DNA of 64,000 bases from Lachnospiraceae bacterium (GTDB lineage: Bacteria > Bacillota > Clostridia > Lachnospirales > Lachnospiraceae), in contig CAJTGD010000017.1 in the NCBI GenBank assembly GCA_910575475.1, forward strand, positions 1 through 64,000, given 5' to 3'. Shown here piece after piece: positions 17,019-26,646 of the stretch; positions within the stretch are counted from its first letter, which is position 1, and every line of letters starts with the position of its first letter. The notes below the pieces were generated by a model. It was given only the letters and a program-made list of their open reading frames with translations. It did no database searches and had not been told where the DNA came from. Made by a program: the position numbers and the translations under genes.

Positions 17019-17093
17019 GGGGCGGCCTCCTGTATGGAACTGCTGTGATTTATGGATATGATAGCAGAAACAGGACAGGATATCAAATAAATT

Positions 17094-17111
17094 TATAATA
17101 TATCGAACAAA
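17094..17111 (+). promoter_or_regulatory. Shared upstream motif, copy 2 (AraC/GH78 intergenic region)
   Basis: TATAATATATCGAACAAA lies 75 bases upstream of the AraC start and 131 bases upstream of the GH78 start. It is 16/18 identical to the site before the GH3 operon. Just downstream, CTGAAAGAATCAGAGG is nearly the reverse complement of CCTCGGATTCTTTAG, found 18 bases past copy 1. A second half-element may therefore be shared in inverted orientation. Confidence 0.5.
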
Positions 17112-17241
17112 TCTGAAAGAATCAGAGGCGGAAATCAGGTAGAATCATTGACAGATTGAAAGCTTCCCCCGAGAACTGGCGGTATTGTCTTATCACAGCA
17201 GGCTTATGGAAGCTTCGTAAAAAAGAAAAAAGGAGAAAGAT

Positions 17242-20070
17242 ATGAAATTATATGATCTGAGGACAGAATACAGAGTAAACCCGATCGGAATCGGCAGGAT
17301 ACACCCGAGATTCTCATGGAAAATGGAGTCCAAGCAGGCAGATACGGTGCAGAAATCCTGCCGCGTCCAGGTCAGGGCCGGGGAAAAAATGGTTTGGGAT
17401 CACAGGGAGGAAAGCGAGACTTCCGTACTGATCCCCTACGCCGGAACAGAGCTGGAACCGGAAACCCGATATCATGTGACTGTGGAGGTGACGGACAACC
17501 ACGGAAATACGGCGTCGGAAACCATGACCTTTGAAACCGGGATCTTCCGGCCGGAGGAATTTCAGGCGAAGATGATCACCCATGATTTTCCGGAGGAAGA
17601 AACGGCATGTCCGGTCTTTTACAGGACATTTCCTTTAAAGGGAGCGGTGAAGCAGGCCAGGCTCTATTCTACGGCATGGGGAGTCTATGAGGCGTACCTG
17701 AATGGAGCGCGTATCGGGGACGAGCGCATGGCGCCCGGGTGGACCAGCTACCATCACCGCCTGCAATACCAGATCCACGATGTTACGGAGCTGCTGCGGA
17801 ACGGATGTGGAAATGTGTCCCAAAATAAAAATCCGGAGCAGGACCGGCTGGATACTCAAAACGAGGTACCAAAACAGGCGGCATTGGAGATGATTGTCGG
17901 AAACGGCTGGTATAAAGGCATATTCGGTTTCATGCTGCAGAGCAGTCTTTACGGCAGCCGGACCGGTGCCTTTGCGGAGCTCCATCTTCTCTATGAGGAC
18001 GGCAGCCGGGAAGTGATCTGTACGGATGAGGCCTGGAAGGTGAGAACCGGAGAGATCCGATACAGCGAGATTTACATGGGAGAAACCATAGATACGGATC
18101 AGCCCGAGATCAGGGAGGGTCATGTATCCGTGGCTGAGTTCGACAAATCAATACTGACCGCCCAGGAAAATGAACCGGTGCGCATCACGGAGCGGATCCC
18201 GGCAAAGGAACTGATCGTCACGCCGAAGGGAGAAAAGCTGGTGGATTTCGGACAGAACCTGACCGGTGCCGCAGAGATCCGGGTGCACGGAAAAAAGGGA
18301 CAGAAAATTGTCATCCGCCATGCGGAGGTTCTGGACAAGGACGGCAACTTTTATCCCGATACCCTGCGCCAGGCAAAATCCATTGACACCTATATCTGCA
18401 GCGGAGAAGAGCAGATGTTCCTGCCTCATTTTACATTTCACGGATTCCGTTATCTCTGTGTGGAAGGGCTTGACGAGCTGTCCACAGATCAGTTTACGGC
18501 CTGCGTGATGCATTCCGATATGGAGAAAACCGGAACGTTTTTCTGTTCCAACCCGAAGGTTAATCAGCTCCAGAGCAATATTTCCTGGGGACAGAGGGGC
18601 AATTTTCTGGATATTCCGACAGACTGCCCTCAGCGGGACGAACGGCTGGGATGGACCGGGGATGCCCAGATATTCTCCTGGACGGCAGCATTTCACCGAA
18701 ATACGGCTTTATTTTTCAGCAAATGGATGCGGGATGTGGCGGCGGAATCCTCCCTGGAAAAAGGAGTCCCCCATGTGGTGCCGGACATCCTGGGGCAGTA
18801 CAGCTCTTCGGCGTGGAGCGACGTGGCGGTGATCGTTCCCTGGGTCGTGTATCAGATCTACGGCGATAAGGGGATTCTGGAGGAATCCTGGAAATGCATG
18901 CACGAGTGGGTAGACTATATCCGAAGCCAGTGCGGCGAAAACGGGCTCTGGCAGAGCGGCTTCCAGTACGGGGACTGGCTGGCGCTGGACAAGGAGGAGA
19001 GCGCGGATCGGACCGGGGCAACGGATAAATATTTCATCGCAAACGCCTATTATCTGTATGTGACCGACCTGGTGAAGCGGACTGCGGAGGTGCTGGGCCT
19101 TGGGGAGGCTGCGAAGGTATATCAGGAGCTGTATGACAACACCCTGGAAGCATTCCGCCAGGAATACTATACCAATACGGGAAGGATTGTCAGCGAGACC
19201 CAGACCGGGGCGGTGCTGTCCCTGTATTTTGACCTGGCCCGCGAGAAGGACCGGGAACGGATCCTGCAGACCCTGCGAACCAATATCGAAAATCATAAGA
19301 ACCACCTGGCAACCGGTTTCGTGGGTACGCCGTACCTGTGCCATGCATTGTCCGAGAACGGGGCTCATGACCTTGCGGCGGCATTATTTATGAAGGAAGA
19401 TTATCCGTCCTGGCTGTATGCGGTCAACAAAGGGGCGACCACCATCTGGGAACGCTGGAATTCCATCCTGCCGGACGGCAGCTTTGACGTGTCGGGAATG
19501 AATTCCCTGAACCACTATGCCTACGGCTCCATCGGGGACTGGATGTACCGGAAGGTGGCAGGAGTCAGCCAACTGGAACCGGGCTACAAACGGTTCCGGG
19601 TGCAGCCCATGTTTGTGAAAGGGATCGAAGAGGCCGGGATCGAATTTGAATCCGTCTACGGGAAGATCGTGAGTCAATGGAGCTGCAGGGATGGAAAGAT
19701 CCGGGTTCATGTGGAGGTTCCGGCCAATACCTCGGCGGAGATCTGGCTTCCGGAAAAGGACGGAGCGATCAAGGCCGGCTCCGGGATCCATGAATACGAA
19801 TATGAGACAGAGACCAGCCTTGCCTTTGAACGGTTCAGCATGGACAGCACGCTGGGAGAAATCCTGGCAGAGCCGCTGGCGGTAGAGATGTTCAACCAGA
19901 TGGCGCCGGGCATGCTGGAGAATCCGATGCTTGCCATGGCGCATCAGATGACCATGGCGGAGCTGTGCGCGCAGGCGGCGGAGGCAAAGCCGCTGTATGA
20001 GGCGGTGATCGGGGCGCTGAATCAGCAGGAGATTGCGGATGCAGATGCAAAGTCAAAAAAAATGCAATAA
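17242..20070 (+). CDS. GH78 alpha-L-rhamnosidase with C-terminal extra module
   Basis: The 942-aa protein has N-terminal beta-sandwich domains, the rhamnosidase core with the acidic cluster DCPQRDERLGWTGDAQIF, and a late H region (NSLNHYAYGSIGDWMYRKVA). There is no signal peptide, so it acts in the cytosol and removes terminal alpha-L-rhamnose from glycosides such as rutinosides. AAAGGAG precedes ATG 17242. From about residue 862 it has an ~80-residue tail beginning STLGEILAEPLAVEMFNQMA, like the GH3 tail and not part of the GH78 fold. Divergent from its likely AraC regulator. Confidence 0.92.
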   Translation: MKLYDLRTEYRVNPIGIGRIHPRFSWKMESKQADTVQKSCRVQVRAGEKMVWDHREESETSVLIPYAGTELEPETRYHVTVEVTDNHGNTASETMTFETGIFRPEEFQAKMITHDFPEEETACPVFYRTFPLKGAVKQARLYSTAWGVYEAYLNGARIGDERMAPGWTSYHHRLQYQIHDVTELLRNGCGNVSQNKNPEQDRLDTQNEVPKQAALEMIVGNGWYKGIFGFMLQSSLYGSRTGAFAELHLLYEDGSREVICTDEAWKVRTGEIRYSEIYMGETIDTDQPEIREGHVSVAEFDKSILTAQENEPVRITERIPAKELIVTPKGEKLVDFGQNLTGAAEIRVHGKKGQKIVIRHAEVLDKDGNFYPDTLRQAKSIDTYICSGEEQMFLPHFTFHGFRYLCVEGLDELSTDQFTACVMHSDMEKTGTFFCSNPKVNQLQSNISWGQRGNFLDIPTDCPQRDERLGWTGDAQIFSWTAAFHRNTALFFSKWMRDVAAESSLEKGVPHVVPDILGQYSSSAWSDVAVIVPWVVYQIYGDKGILEESWKCMHEWVDYIRSQCGENGLWQSGFQYGDWLALDKEESADRTGATDKYFIANAYYLYVTDLVKRTAEVLGLGEAAKVYQELYDNTLEAFRQEYYTNTGRIVSETQTGAVLSLYFDLAREKDRERILQTLRTNIENHKNHLATGFVGTPYLCHALSENGAHDLAAALFMKEDYPSWLYAVNKGATTIWERWNSILPDGSFDVSGMNSLNHYAYGSIGDWMYRKVAGVSQLEPGYKRFRVQPMFVKGIEEAGIEFESVYGKIVSQWSCRDGKIRVHVEVPANTSAEIWLPEKDGAIKAGSGIHEYEYETETSLAFERFSMDSTLGEILAEPLAVEMFNQMAPGMLENPMLAMAHQMTMAELCAQAAEAKPLYEAVIGALNQQEIADADAKSKKMQ

Positions 20071-20163
20071 AATGGTGAGAGCTTTGCCCCTTGCGGCAGC
20101 CGCAAAATAGCCGTGCAAGTATGACTGCCTGGCGCTTTGCGGGAATAGAGTGATATATCAGCC

Positions 20164-20200
20164 AACCGGCTCCTGCGGGAAATCTGCGGGAGCCGGTTTT
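20164..20200 (+). terminator. Terminator of the GH78 gene
   Basis: AACCGGCTCCTGC (20164-20176) pairs with GCGGGAGCCGGTT (20186-20198) through 12 Watson-Crick pairs and one G-T pair. It is followed by TTTTATC. Confidence 0.75.
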
Positions 20201-20396
20201 ATCATCGTATGCAGAAAAGCTGCCGGTTTTCTATATGGAAAGAACGCAGAAGATATGTTATACTGCAATTAAGCTGTTCCACTTTATTTCTGGACTTTCA
20301 AGGAACAGAAGAATACAGACCAGATTGTCCATAGTATAAAAGAACATGTTCCAATCAGTGGGCTGTATGTTTAGTGGTAGAAAGGAGCACAACTAC

Positions 20397-21888
20397 ATGG
20401 GGATTTATCTGAACAGCGAAGCCGCGTACAGGTTATATAAAAATGAAGCAGAAAAGCCATATTTTGTAGATAAAACCCTGCTGCTTGAGGAATTATTCCC
20501 TCTGGTAAAAGAGGGGACAAACTATGTCTGTATCACGCGGCCTCGCCGGTTTGGCAAAACCGTTATGGCAAATATGATCACCGCTTTTTTTTCGAAAGCA
20601 CGGGATGCGGCAGATATTTTCGATACATTGAAGATCAGCAGAAATGAGCATTGCCAAAGCTTTCGGAACCAGTTTGGAGTCATCCATATTTCTTTCAATG
20701 ATATTTCAAGGCAATGCACAACTTATGAACAATACATTGACCGAATTGAAAGACGGCTGATCAGAGATTTGAAAAAGGAATATCCGGAGGTGGAACTGAC
20801 TCAGGAAGATTCCGCAGTGGATGCTCTTTTAGAGATTTATGAGGAAGATAGCTCAGCGCGTTTTATTTTTGTGCTGGATGAATGGGATTTCCTGTTCCAT
20901 CAGCCTTTTGCAACAGAGGAAGAAAAGAAGGCGTACTTGATGTTTTTGCGCAGCCTTTTAAAGGATCGCCCTTATGTACTGCTTGCATATATGACGGGAA
21001 TCCTTCCGATCGCAAAATACTCAAGCGGTTCAGAATTGAATATGTTTACGGAATTTACGATGGCGGGAACACAGGCGTTCAGCGAATATTTTGGATTTAC
21101 ACAGGAAGAGGCTGACGATTTATATCAAAGGTATCTGAAAAACTGCAGTATTCCGCAGATCACGCCGGAAGGGCTTAAGCTTTGGTACAACGGTTATCAT
21201 ACGGCTTCGCGGGAGCGCGTCTATAATCCGCGGTCGGTTGTGATGGCTCTGCGGTATAATGAACTGGCAAGCTATTGGACAAGTTCAGGTCCGTATGATG
21301 AGATTTATTATTATATCGAAAATAATGTGGCGGAAGTGAGAGACGATCTCGCGCTGATGGTTTCCGGTGTGCCGGTTCCTGCAAAGGTTCGGGAATATGC
21401 GGCGGCTTCCATGAGCCTTCGGACAAAAGATGAGATTTTATCCGCTATGGTGGTGTACGGATTCCTGAGTTATGAGAATGGAAAAGTGGCGATTCCGAAT
21501 AAGGAATTGATGGACCGGTTTGATGAGATGCTGCAGAAAGAAGCATCTTTTGGATATGTGTACCGTCTTGCCAGGGAATCCGGTCGGATGCTGGAAGCAA
21601 CTTTGCGGGGAGATACCGATACGATGGCAGAAATACTGGAATTGGTCCACAATACGGAAACACCGCTTATGCAGTATAAGTGTGATTCTGGAATTGAAGG
21701 TGGACCATACCCCGGAGGAAGCAATCCGGCAGATCATAAAAAAGAAATATGATCTCCGCTTCCGGGCAAAACTCGGAGAGCGTCCAAGATATACCGGAAG
21801 AATTTTGGCGGTAGGGATTGGATATGAGAAGAAGCGGAAAAAGCACAGGTGTAAGGTAGAAGTGCTGAGAGAAGCATGTGAAAGTTGA
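20397..21888 (+). pseudogene. AAA-ATPase-like / PD-(D/E)XK nuclease fusion gene, internally deleted and frameshifted
   Basis: From ATG 20397 (AAAGGAG upstream) the frame gives the common gut-bacterial AAA-ATPase-like protein: MGIYLNSEAAYRLY, P-loop-like TRPRRFGKTVMANMI and Walker B FIFVLDEWDFLF. The C-terminal nuclease domain is broken near 21680. About 60 residues between the linker (LELVHNTETPLMQYK) and the core strand VILELKVDHTPEEAIRQ are missing, and the rest runs in another frame to 21888 (RYTGRILAVGIGYEKKRKKH). The first nuclease aspartate is therefore lost. Function is unknown even for intact members. Confidence 0.75.
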
Positions 21889-21901
21889 ATCAGAGGACCT
21901 A

Positions 21902-21943
21902 TTTCAAGCCGGCTGTTCGTATCAGGGAGCAGCCGGCTTGAAA
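21902..21943. terminator. Long hairpin after the broken AAA/nuclease gene
   Basis: A perfect 14-bp stem, TTTCAAGCCGGCTG with CAGCCGGCTTGAAA, encloses a 14-base loop. Only a short A/T-rich stretch follows, so termination is likely but not textbook. Confidence 0.6.
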
Positions 21944-21952
21944 CTGTAAAAT

Positions 21953-22230
21953 ATGAACGATATTCAGGCAGAAAAGACTAAACCTTCAATACCTCAACAC
22001 GCCCCTTCACATTTTATGATGTCATTTTGCCGGATCGGGAATATCTGCCGGGAGGATGTACATAAAAGTTGGCGCTCAGGACGTCTACTGCTGCGGCTGG
22101 AGTTACTGGGCACGGATGATGGAGATGCCGCCAGCAACAGGTTTTGAATTGCAGTCAATAACGAATCAGAAATACATTGCGCTGTTACAGGAATTTTGCT
22201 ACCATAGTATCATTATATTATGAGAATACT
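21953..22230 (+). other. Coding-like remnant of unknown origin
   Basis: Two short frames look protein-like but are not joined: FYDVILPDREYLPGGCT ending at about 22065, and QDVYCCGWSYWARMMEMPPA starting near 22078. Aromatic- and Cys-rich runs of this kind are unlike random translation. I do not recognise a family; it may be a decayed gene. Confidence 0.2.
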
Positions 22231-22254
22231 CTATAAAGGAAAGGGACAGCACAT

Positions 22255-22761
22255 ATGAACCATAAACACACAAAAGCATGGAACAACGCGCCAGCTATAG
22301 ATCTGAGATACAAAAAAGCCTCCCTCGATGATCTGGAACTGCTGACAAAAACCAGGATCCAGGTGCTGCGGGCCGCAAACCGGCTGAACGATTCCGCCGA
22401 TATGTCAGAGGTAGAAGCCGAATCCAGGGCGTACTACAAAAGAGCCCTGGCGGACGGAACCCATACCGCTTATCTGGTATTCGACGGTGAGACATTTGTG
22501 GGGGCAGGCGGGATCAGCTATTATACAGTCATGCCCACATTCCACAACCCGACAGGAAAAAAAGCGTATGTGATGAATATGTACACGGCCCCCGCCTACC
22601 GCAGAAAAGGAATTGCCGCAAAAACCCTGGATCTGCTTGTACAGGATGCAAAAGGGCGGGGGATCCGCAGTATCTCCCTTGAAGCCACCGAGGCGGGCAG
22701 GCCCCTCTATGAAGCATATGGGTTTGTCCGGATGGCGGACGAGATGGAACTGCCGGGATGA
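22255..22761 (+). CDS. GNAT-family N-acetyltransferase
   Basis: The 168-aa protein has the GNAT fold with the acetyl-CoA loop in NMYTAPAYRRKGIAAKTLDL (R-R-x-G-I-A) and the late strand YGFVRMADEMEL. AAAGGAAAGGG precedes ATG 22255. The substrate is unknown. It stands alone in an accessory stretch, and a family-B repeat begins just after its stop. Confidence 0.85.
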   Translation: MNHKHTKAWNNAPAIDLRYKKASLDDLELLTKTRIQVLRAANRLNDSADMSEVEAESRAYYKRALADGTHTAYLVFDGETFVGAGGISYYTVMPTFHNPTGKKAYVMNMYTAPAYRRKGIAAKTLDLLVQDAKGRGIRSISLEATEAGRPLYEAYGFVRMADEMELPG

Positions 22762-22772
22762 CGCACATCTTT

Positions 22773-22808
22773 GTTTTTGGCTTATGTGCGCGAAGTGGCT
22801 GATCTCAG
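22773..22808. repeat. Dispersed palindromic repeat, family B, partial copy
   Basis: TTTTTGGCTTATGTGCGCGA followed by AGTGGCTGATCTCAG matches the right arm of the copies at 38630-38728 and 52915-53013. The left arm is reduced to GACGCACATC. Confidence 0.45.
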
Positions 22809-22814
22809 GGCATT

Positions 22815-23147
22815 TCATTTTTTACATACCGTATTCATCAGAACGATCATAACCACACAATCCACGATAATGAGCGCCAGAAAAAAATATGCTGCGGCGG
22901 CCGGAAGCACATCCTCCCAGACAGACACGACGAAGAGAAAAATCGTGATCACTGTCATTCCGCCTCCGGCCACCCTGCATAGCTTTTTTGCGTCGTACTT
23001 GCTTTTTTCATTTTTACTGGACGTGTTATATCCAGCGATCAGGCCGGAGCCGTGACCGCTCAGGAAAATGACGGACAACACGGCAAAAATAACAAGCATT
23101 ACCCATGAAACCCATTCGGGTCCGTTGCTGAGATCTTTTAAGGTCAT
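22815..23147 (-). CDS. DUF3784-family membrane protein
   Basis: The 110-aa protein has three hydrophobic helices (about residues 12-35, 60-80 and 85-105). Between the first two lies the conserved loop GLIAGYNTSSKNEKSKYDAK, ending KKLCR, characteristic of DUF3784. ATG 23147 is chosen because GGAGGAAGCAACG lies immediately upstream. The role is unknown. Confidence 0.7.
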   Translation of the reverse strand: MTLKDLSNGPEWVSWVMLVIFAVLSVIFLSGHGSGLIAGYNTSSKNEKSKYDAKKLCRVAGGGMTVITIFLFVVSVWEDVLPAAAAYFFLALIIVDCVVMIVLMNTVCKK

Positions 23148-23395
23148 CGTTGCTTCCTCCTTCCAAATCAGAACCAATCCTTACAGCACATTCATTGGAT
23201 CGGCAGTTTTATCTTACCATATCTGCCCGGAGGTTTCCATACCGGACATCAGAAATACAGAAATCAGTTTTGGGATTCTGGAAATATTTTTCCGAAGGAT
23301 GTTTTTTTTCTGTACAGAGAATAAAAACTTCGATATAATAGAGTTCATAATCATGTGATTTTCCGGGGGCATCCGGTAAAAATAAGGAGGTCGTC

Positions 23396-26300
23396 ATGGC
23401 GAAAGGACAAGCGAAAAAGGTTCCGGTAAAGGTTCAGGCTAAAGTACAGCCGAAGGCAAAGACAGAGGTACAGGCGGATAATATGGTATTTTCCCTGGAT
23501 ATCGGGACGCGGAGCATCATCGGTATGGTGGGCGTTGTTGTAGAAGACAAGGTGAAGATCATTGCCATTGAAAAAGAAGAGCATAACGAGCGGGCAATGA
23601 TCGACGGACAGATTGAAAACATAGAAAAGGTTTCCGCGCTGGCGAAAAAGGTGAAAAAGCGCCTGGAGGATAAGGTCCATACAAAGCTGAAACGCGTTTC
23701 GGTCGCGGCTGCGGGGCGTGCCCTTCGGACCAGCAGGGTGGATTACGAGATGGTGCTGCAGGGGCCGCAGGTGATCGACGATGAGGTCATCAACCGTCTG
23801 GAAGCGGGCGCCATCAGCAAGGCAGAAGCCCAGTTTGACGCGGAAAATGAAGCCCAGGAGGATACCCGCCGCTTTTATCTGGTGGGATATACGGTCTGCC
23901 AGTATTACCTGGACCAGTATATGATCTCCAGCTTAAAGGACCACCGCGGGAAGCATATCAAGGTGGACCTGATCGCGACATTTCTGCCCAGCGAAGTGGT
24001 GGAAAGCCTGTATACTACGATGAATAAGATCGGTCTGGAGGTTGCCAGCATCACATTGGAGCCGATCGCGGCCATCAATGCAGCTATCCCGGAAAATCTG
24101 AGACTCTTAAACCTGGTGATCGTGGATATCGGAGCCGGGACTTCGGATATCGCGGCCTGCACCAGCGGCAGTGTGACCGGATATACGATGGCGACGATCG
24201 CGGGGGATGAGATCACCGAGTCCATTATGAAAGAATTCCTTGTGGATTTCATGACTGCGGAGAATATGAAGGCACAGATCGAGAATGAGGAAGAGATTAC
24301 CTTTACGGATATTCTGGGATTTGAAAGAAAAGCTTCCAGAGATGAGATTTTCCGCTGCATCCAGGGCACGTCCGAATCTCTCTGCAGGGAGATCGCGGGA
24401 AAGATCCTGGAGGTCAACGGAAGCGCGCCCTCCGCTCTGTTCCTGGCGGGCGGCGGCAGCAAGCTGGCAGGACTGAAGGAGGGCCTTACGGCGGCTCTGG
24501 AAATGGACAGCAACCGCGTGGCGATTGCGGGAAATAACTTCCGGACCAGCGCGTTTTCCGATGAATACGATTTAAATAATCCGGAGTATGCGACCCCACT
24601 GGGAATTGCCATTTCTTCCGGATTGAATATGATCAATGACAGCTTTCGTGTCACATTGAATGAAAAGTCCGCAAAACTATTCCGGAGCGGGAGCTTTACG
24701 GTGATGAATCTTCTGATGATGAACGGCTACGGCTTTCAGGATATGCTGGGACGTTCCGGAGCAAGCGTGAGCGTCAGGGTGAACGGTAAGCGGAAAGTCT
24801 TTTACGGCATGGCGGCACAGCCGGCATCGCTGTTTATCAATAAAAGAGAAGGGCGGCTTTCGGATATCGTCCATGCCGGAGACCATATTGAGTTTGTACC
24901 GGCTGTCCATGGCCTTGCCGCAAAGCCCTGTGTAAAAGACATCGAAGGCGCCGCGGAATGCCTGGAGCTGTCCCTGAACGGAAAGCCGGCAGATCTGGAA
25001 ACGCCTTTGAAAAACGGGGATATTATTCAGATGATGCTGTCCGATGAACAGCTTGCGGCCAGGAAGCGGGAGGCAGAGGAGAAGGCTGCGGAGAAAGCAG
25101 CGGAGGAAGCGGCTGCAGCTGCACAGAGGGAGCAGGAAGAAGCAGCAGCGGGTGCTGAGACGGAGAAGAAAGAAGACTTAACAGCTGAGGCAGAGCAGGG
25201 AGAAGCTTTGTATGTTGAGGAAGAACCGGAAGGAGTTTTGACTGTTGAGGAAGAACCGGAAGAAGCATTAGCAGTTGAGGAAGAACCGGAAGGAGCTTTA
25301 GCAGTTGAGGAAGAACCAGCAGGAGCTTTGGTAGTTGAGGCAGAATCGGAAGAAGCTTTAGCAGTTGAGGAAGAACCAGCAGGAGCTTTGGTAGTTGAGG
25401 CAGAATCGGGAGAAGCATTAGCAGTTGAGGAAGAACCAGCAGGAGCTTTGGCAGTTGAGGCAGAATCGGAAGAAGATTTAGCAGTTGAGGAAGAACCGGA
25501 AGAAGCTTTAGCAGCTGAGAAAGAACCAGCAGGAGTTTTGGCAGTTGAGGCAGGAGCAGAAAGAGTTTTAGCAGCTGAGGCAGAACCGAAAGGAGTTTTA
25601 GCGGTTGAGACAGAGCGGGAAAGGGCTTTCGTTGTTGAAGCAGAACAGGAAAAGGATATATTGGTAGAAAAAAGTATATCTGAAGCAGTGAATCCGGATT
25701 CAGAGTCAATGAAGCAGGAAAATCCGGGGACGGAAGCAAAGCCGATGAAGCAGGAGGATCCGCGGACGAAAACCATGTCGGTGACAGAGCCGGAGCCAAA
25801 GGAAGAATCTGTGGCTGCCCTGGATCCTTCGAAGGATACGGAGTTCAAGTGGAGAGCAGAATCCGCAGCGGGAATGGATCCTATAGTAACGGTACAGCCG
25901 AAGCCGGTATCTGAACCTGCAACCGAAGAACTGCAGATATCCCAGGCAGAGCCGATAGCAGAGGAACTGCAGAAATATGAGGCGGAACCGCTGACAGAAG
26001 AGATGTGGATCCCAAAAGCCGGACTTGCGGAGGAGAAGCAGGAGTCGGAACCTGTAAAAAAAGAAATAGAAAATGCTGCCAAAAAGCTGTATGATGCGGA
26101 CGAAAAATCTCTGGTTCAGGGAACTCTGAACCTGGAATTGGAGACAGGCGGAAAGCCGTCAGCCGATGTTGCACCGGTAAGGAGACCCCATTCACAGCGC
26201 AGCGGTTCTTCTGCAAAGGAACGTACTTCAAAGCTGCCTTCCATAAAAGAGGCTCTTGCATCCAAGGGATTTTCCGCAAAGAAGGAGCCGGCCGCATTGC

Positions 26301-26521
26301 GCGGATCAGGAACCATCCTGTTCTATCTGAATGATACGCCGCTGCGTCTGCCGCTGAAAAAGGACGGGGCTTCTTATTATCTGATGGATATGATCGAATA
26401 TTCGGGTATCGATCTGAAGCAGCCGAAAGGCAGGGTTACATTGAGCGTGAACGGACAGCCCGGAACATTTATGCAGAAGCTGCAAGAGAGAGATATCATA
26501 CGTATCGTGGAAGAGATATGA
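23396..26521 (+). CDS. FtsA-like actin-fold ATPase with acidic tandem repeats and beta-grasp-like tails
   Basis: The 1041-aa protein starts with a basic stretch, then an FtsA/PilM-type actin-fold domain (FSLDIGTRSIIGMVGVVVED, VIVDIGAGTSDIAACTSGSV, FLAGGGSKLAGLKEGL; about 30-400). Two beta-grasp-like modules may follow (VSVRVNGKRKVFYGMA; LELSLNGKPADLETPLKNGD). Residues ~603-752 are fifteen 10-aa acidic repeats. After a long disordered Glu/Pro region, the C-terminus holds another beta-grasp-like piece (VTLSVNGQPGTFMQKLQERD). AAGGAGG precedes ATG 23396. FtsA links FtsZ to the membrane, but no amphipathic C-terminal anchor is seen, so it may not be the cell-division FtsA. Confidence 0.75.
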   Translation: MAKGQAKKVPVKVQAKVQPKAKTEVQADNMVFSLDIGTRSIIGMVGVVVEDKVKIIAIEKEEHNERAMIDGQIENIEKVSALAKKVKKRLEDKVHTKLKRVSVAAAGRALRTSRVDYEMVLQGPQVIDDEVINRLEAGAISKAEAQFDAENEAQEDTRRFYLVGYTVCQYYLDQYMISSLKDHRGKHIKVDLIATFLPSEVVESLYTTMNKIGLEVASITLEPIAAINAAIPENLRLLNLVIVDIGAGTSDIAACTSGSVTGYTMATIAGDEITESIMKEFLVDFMTAENMKAQIENEEEITFTDILGFERKASRDEIFRCIQGTSESLCREIAGKILEVNGSAPSALFLAGGGSKLAGLKEGLTAALEMDSNRVAIAGNNFRTSAFSDEYDLNNPEYATPLGIAISSGLNMINDSFRVTLNEKSAKLFRSGSFTVMNLLMMNGYGFQDMLGRSGASVSVRVNGKRKVFYGMAAQPASLFINKREGRLSDIVHAGDHIEFVPAVHGLAAKPCVKDIEGAAECLELSLNGKPADLETPLKNGDIIQMMLSDEQLAARKREAEEKAAEKAAEEAAAAAQREQEEAAAGAETEKKEDLTAEAEQGEALYVEEEPEGVLTVEEEPEEALAVEEEPEGALAVEEEPAGALVVEAESEEALAVEEEPAGALVVEAESGEALAVEEEPAGALAVEAESEEDLAVEEEPEEALAAEKEPAGVLAVEAGAERVLAAEAEPKGVLAVETERERAFVVEAEQEKDILVEKSISEAVNPDSESMKQENPGTEAKPMKQEDPRTKTMSVTEPEPKEESVAALDPSKDTEFKWRAESAAGMDPIVTVQPKPVSEPATEELQISQAEPIAEELQKYEAEPLTEEMWIPKAGLAEEKQESEPVKKEIENAAKKLYDADEKSLVQGTLNLELETGGKPSADVAPVRRPHSQRSGSSAKERTSKLPSIKEALASKGFSAKKEPAALRGSGTILFYLNDTPLRLPLKKDGASYYLMDMIEYSGIDLKQPKGRVTLSVNGQPGTFMQKLQERDIIRIVEEI
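25202..25651 (+). repeat. Fifteen tandem 30-bp coding repeats
   Basis: Fifteen contiguous 30-base units encode variants of the decapeptide GALAVEEEPE. The type alternates between EEEP and EAES forms, so a 60-bp higher-order unit is visible in the middle. Units at both ends are more diverged. It is inside the FtsA-like gene and keeps its frame, so copy number can change without breaking the protein. Confidence 0.9.
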
Positions 26522-26646
26522 AATAATTCCCAGCTGTGCAGTCCGTGTAATGACTGGAAAAGCTGCAAACAGCCGGGCTGTCATACCGATGCGTACTCAG
26601 CGTAAGCGGACGGCAGCCATGACCCGCGGAAAGGCAATGTGATATT

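Noticed and set aside
25202-25651. Possible CRISPR array because of regular 30-bp periodicity
   Set aside because: Units are contiguous with no spacers and lie in frame within a coding sequence.
25023-26082. Long open frames on the minus strand opposite the FtsA-like gene (Leu/Pro- or Ser/Ala-rich)
   Set aside because: They mirror the 30-bp repeats of the plus-strand gene; repetitive antisense sequence keeps stops out. The plus frame has the conserved domains.
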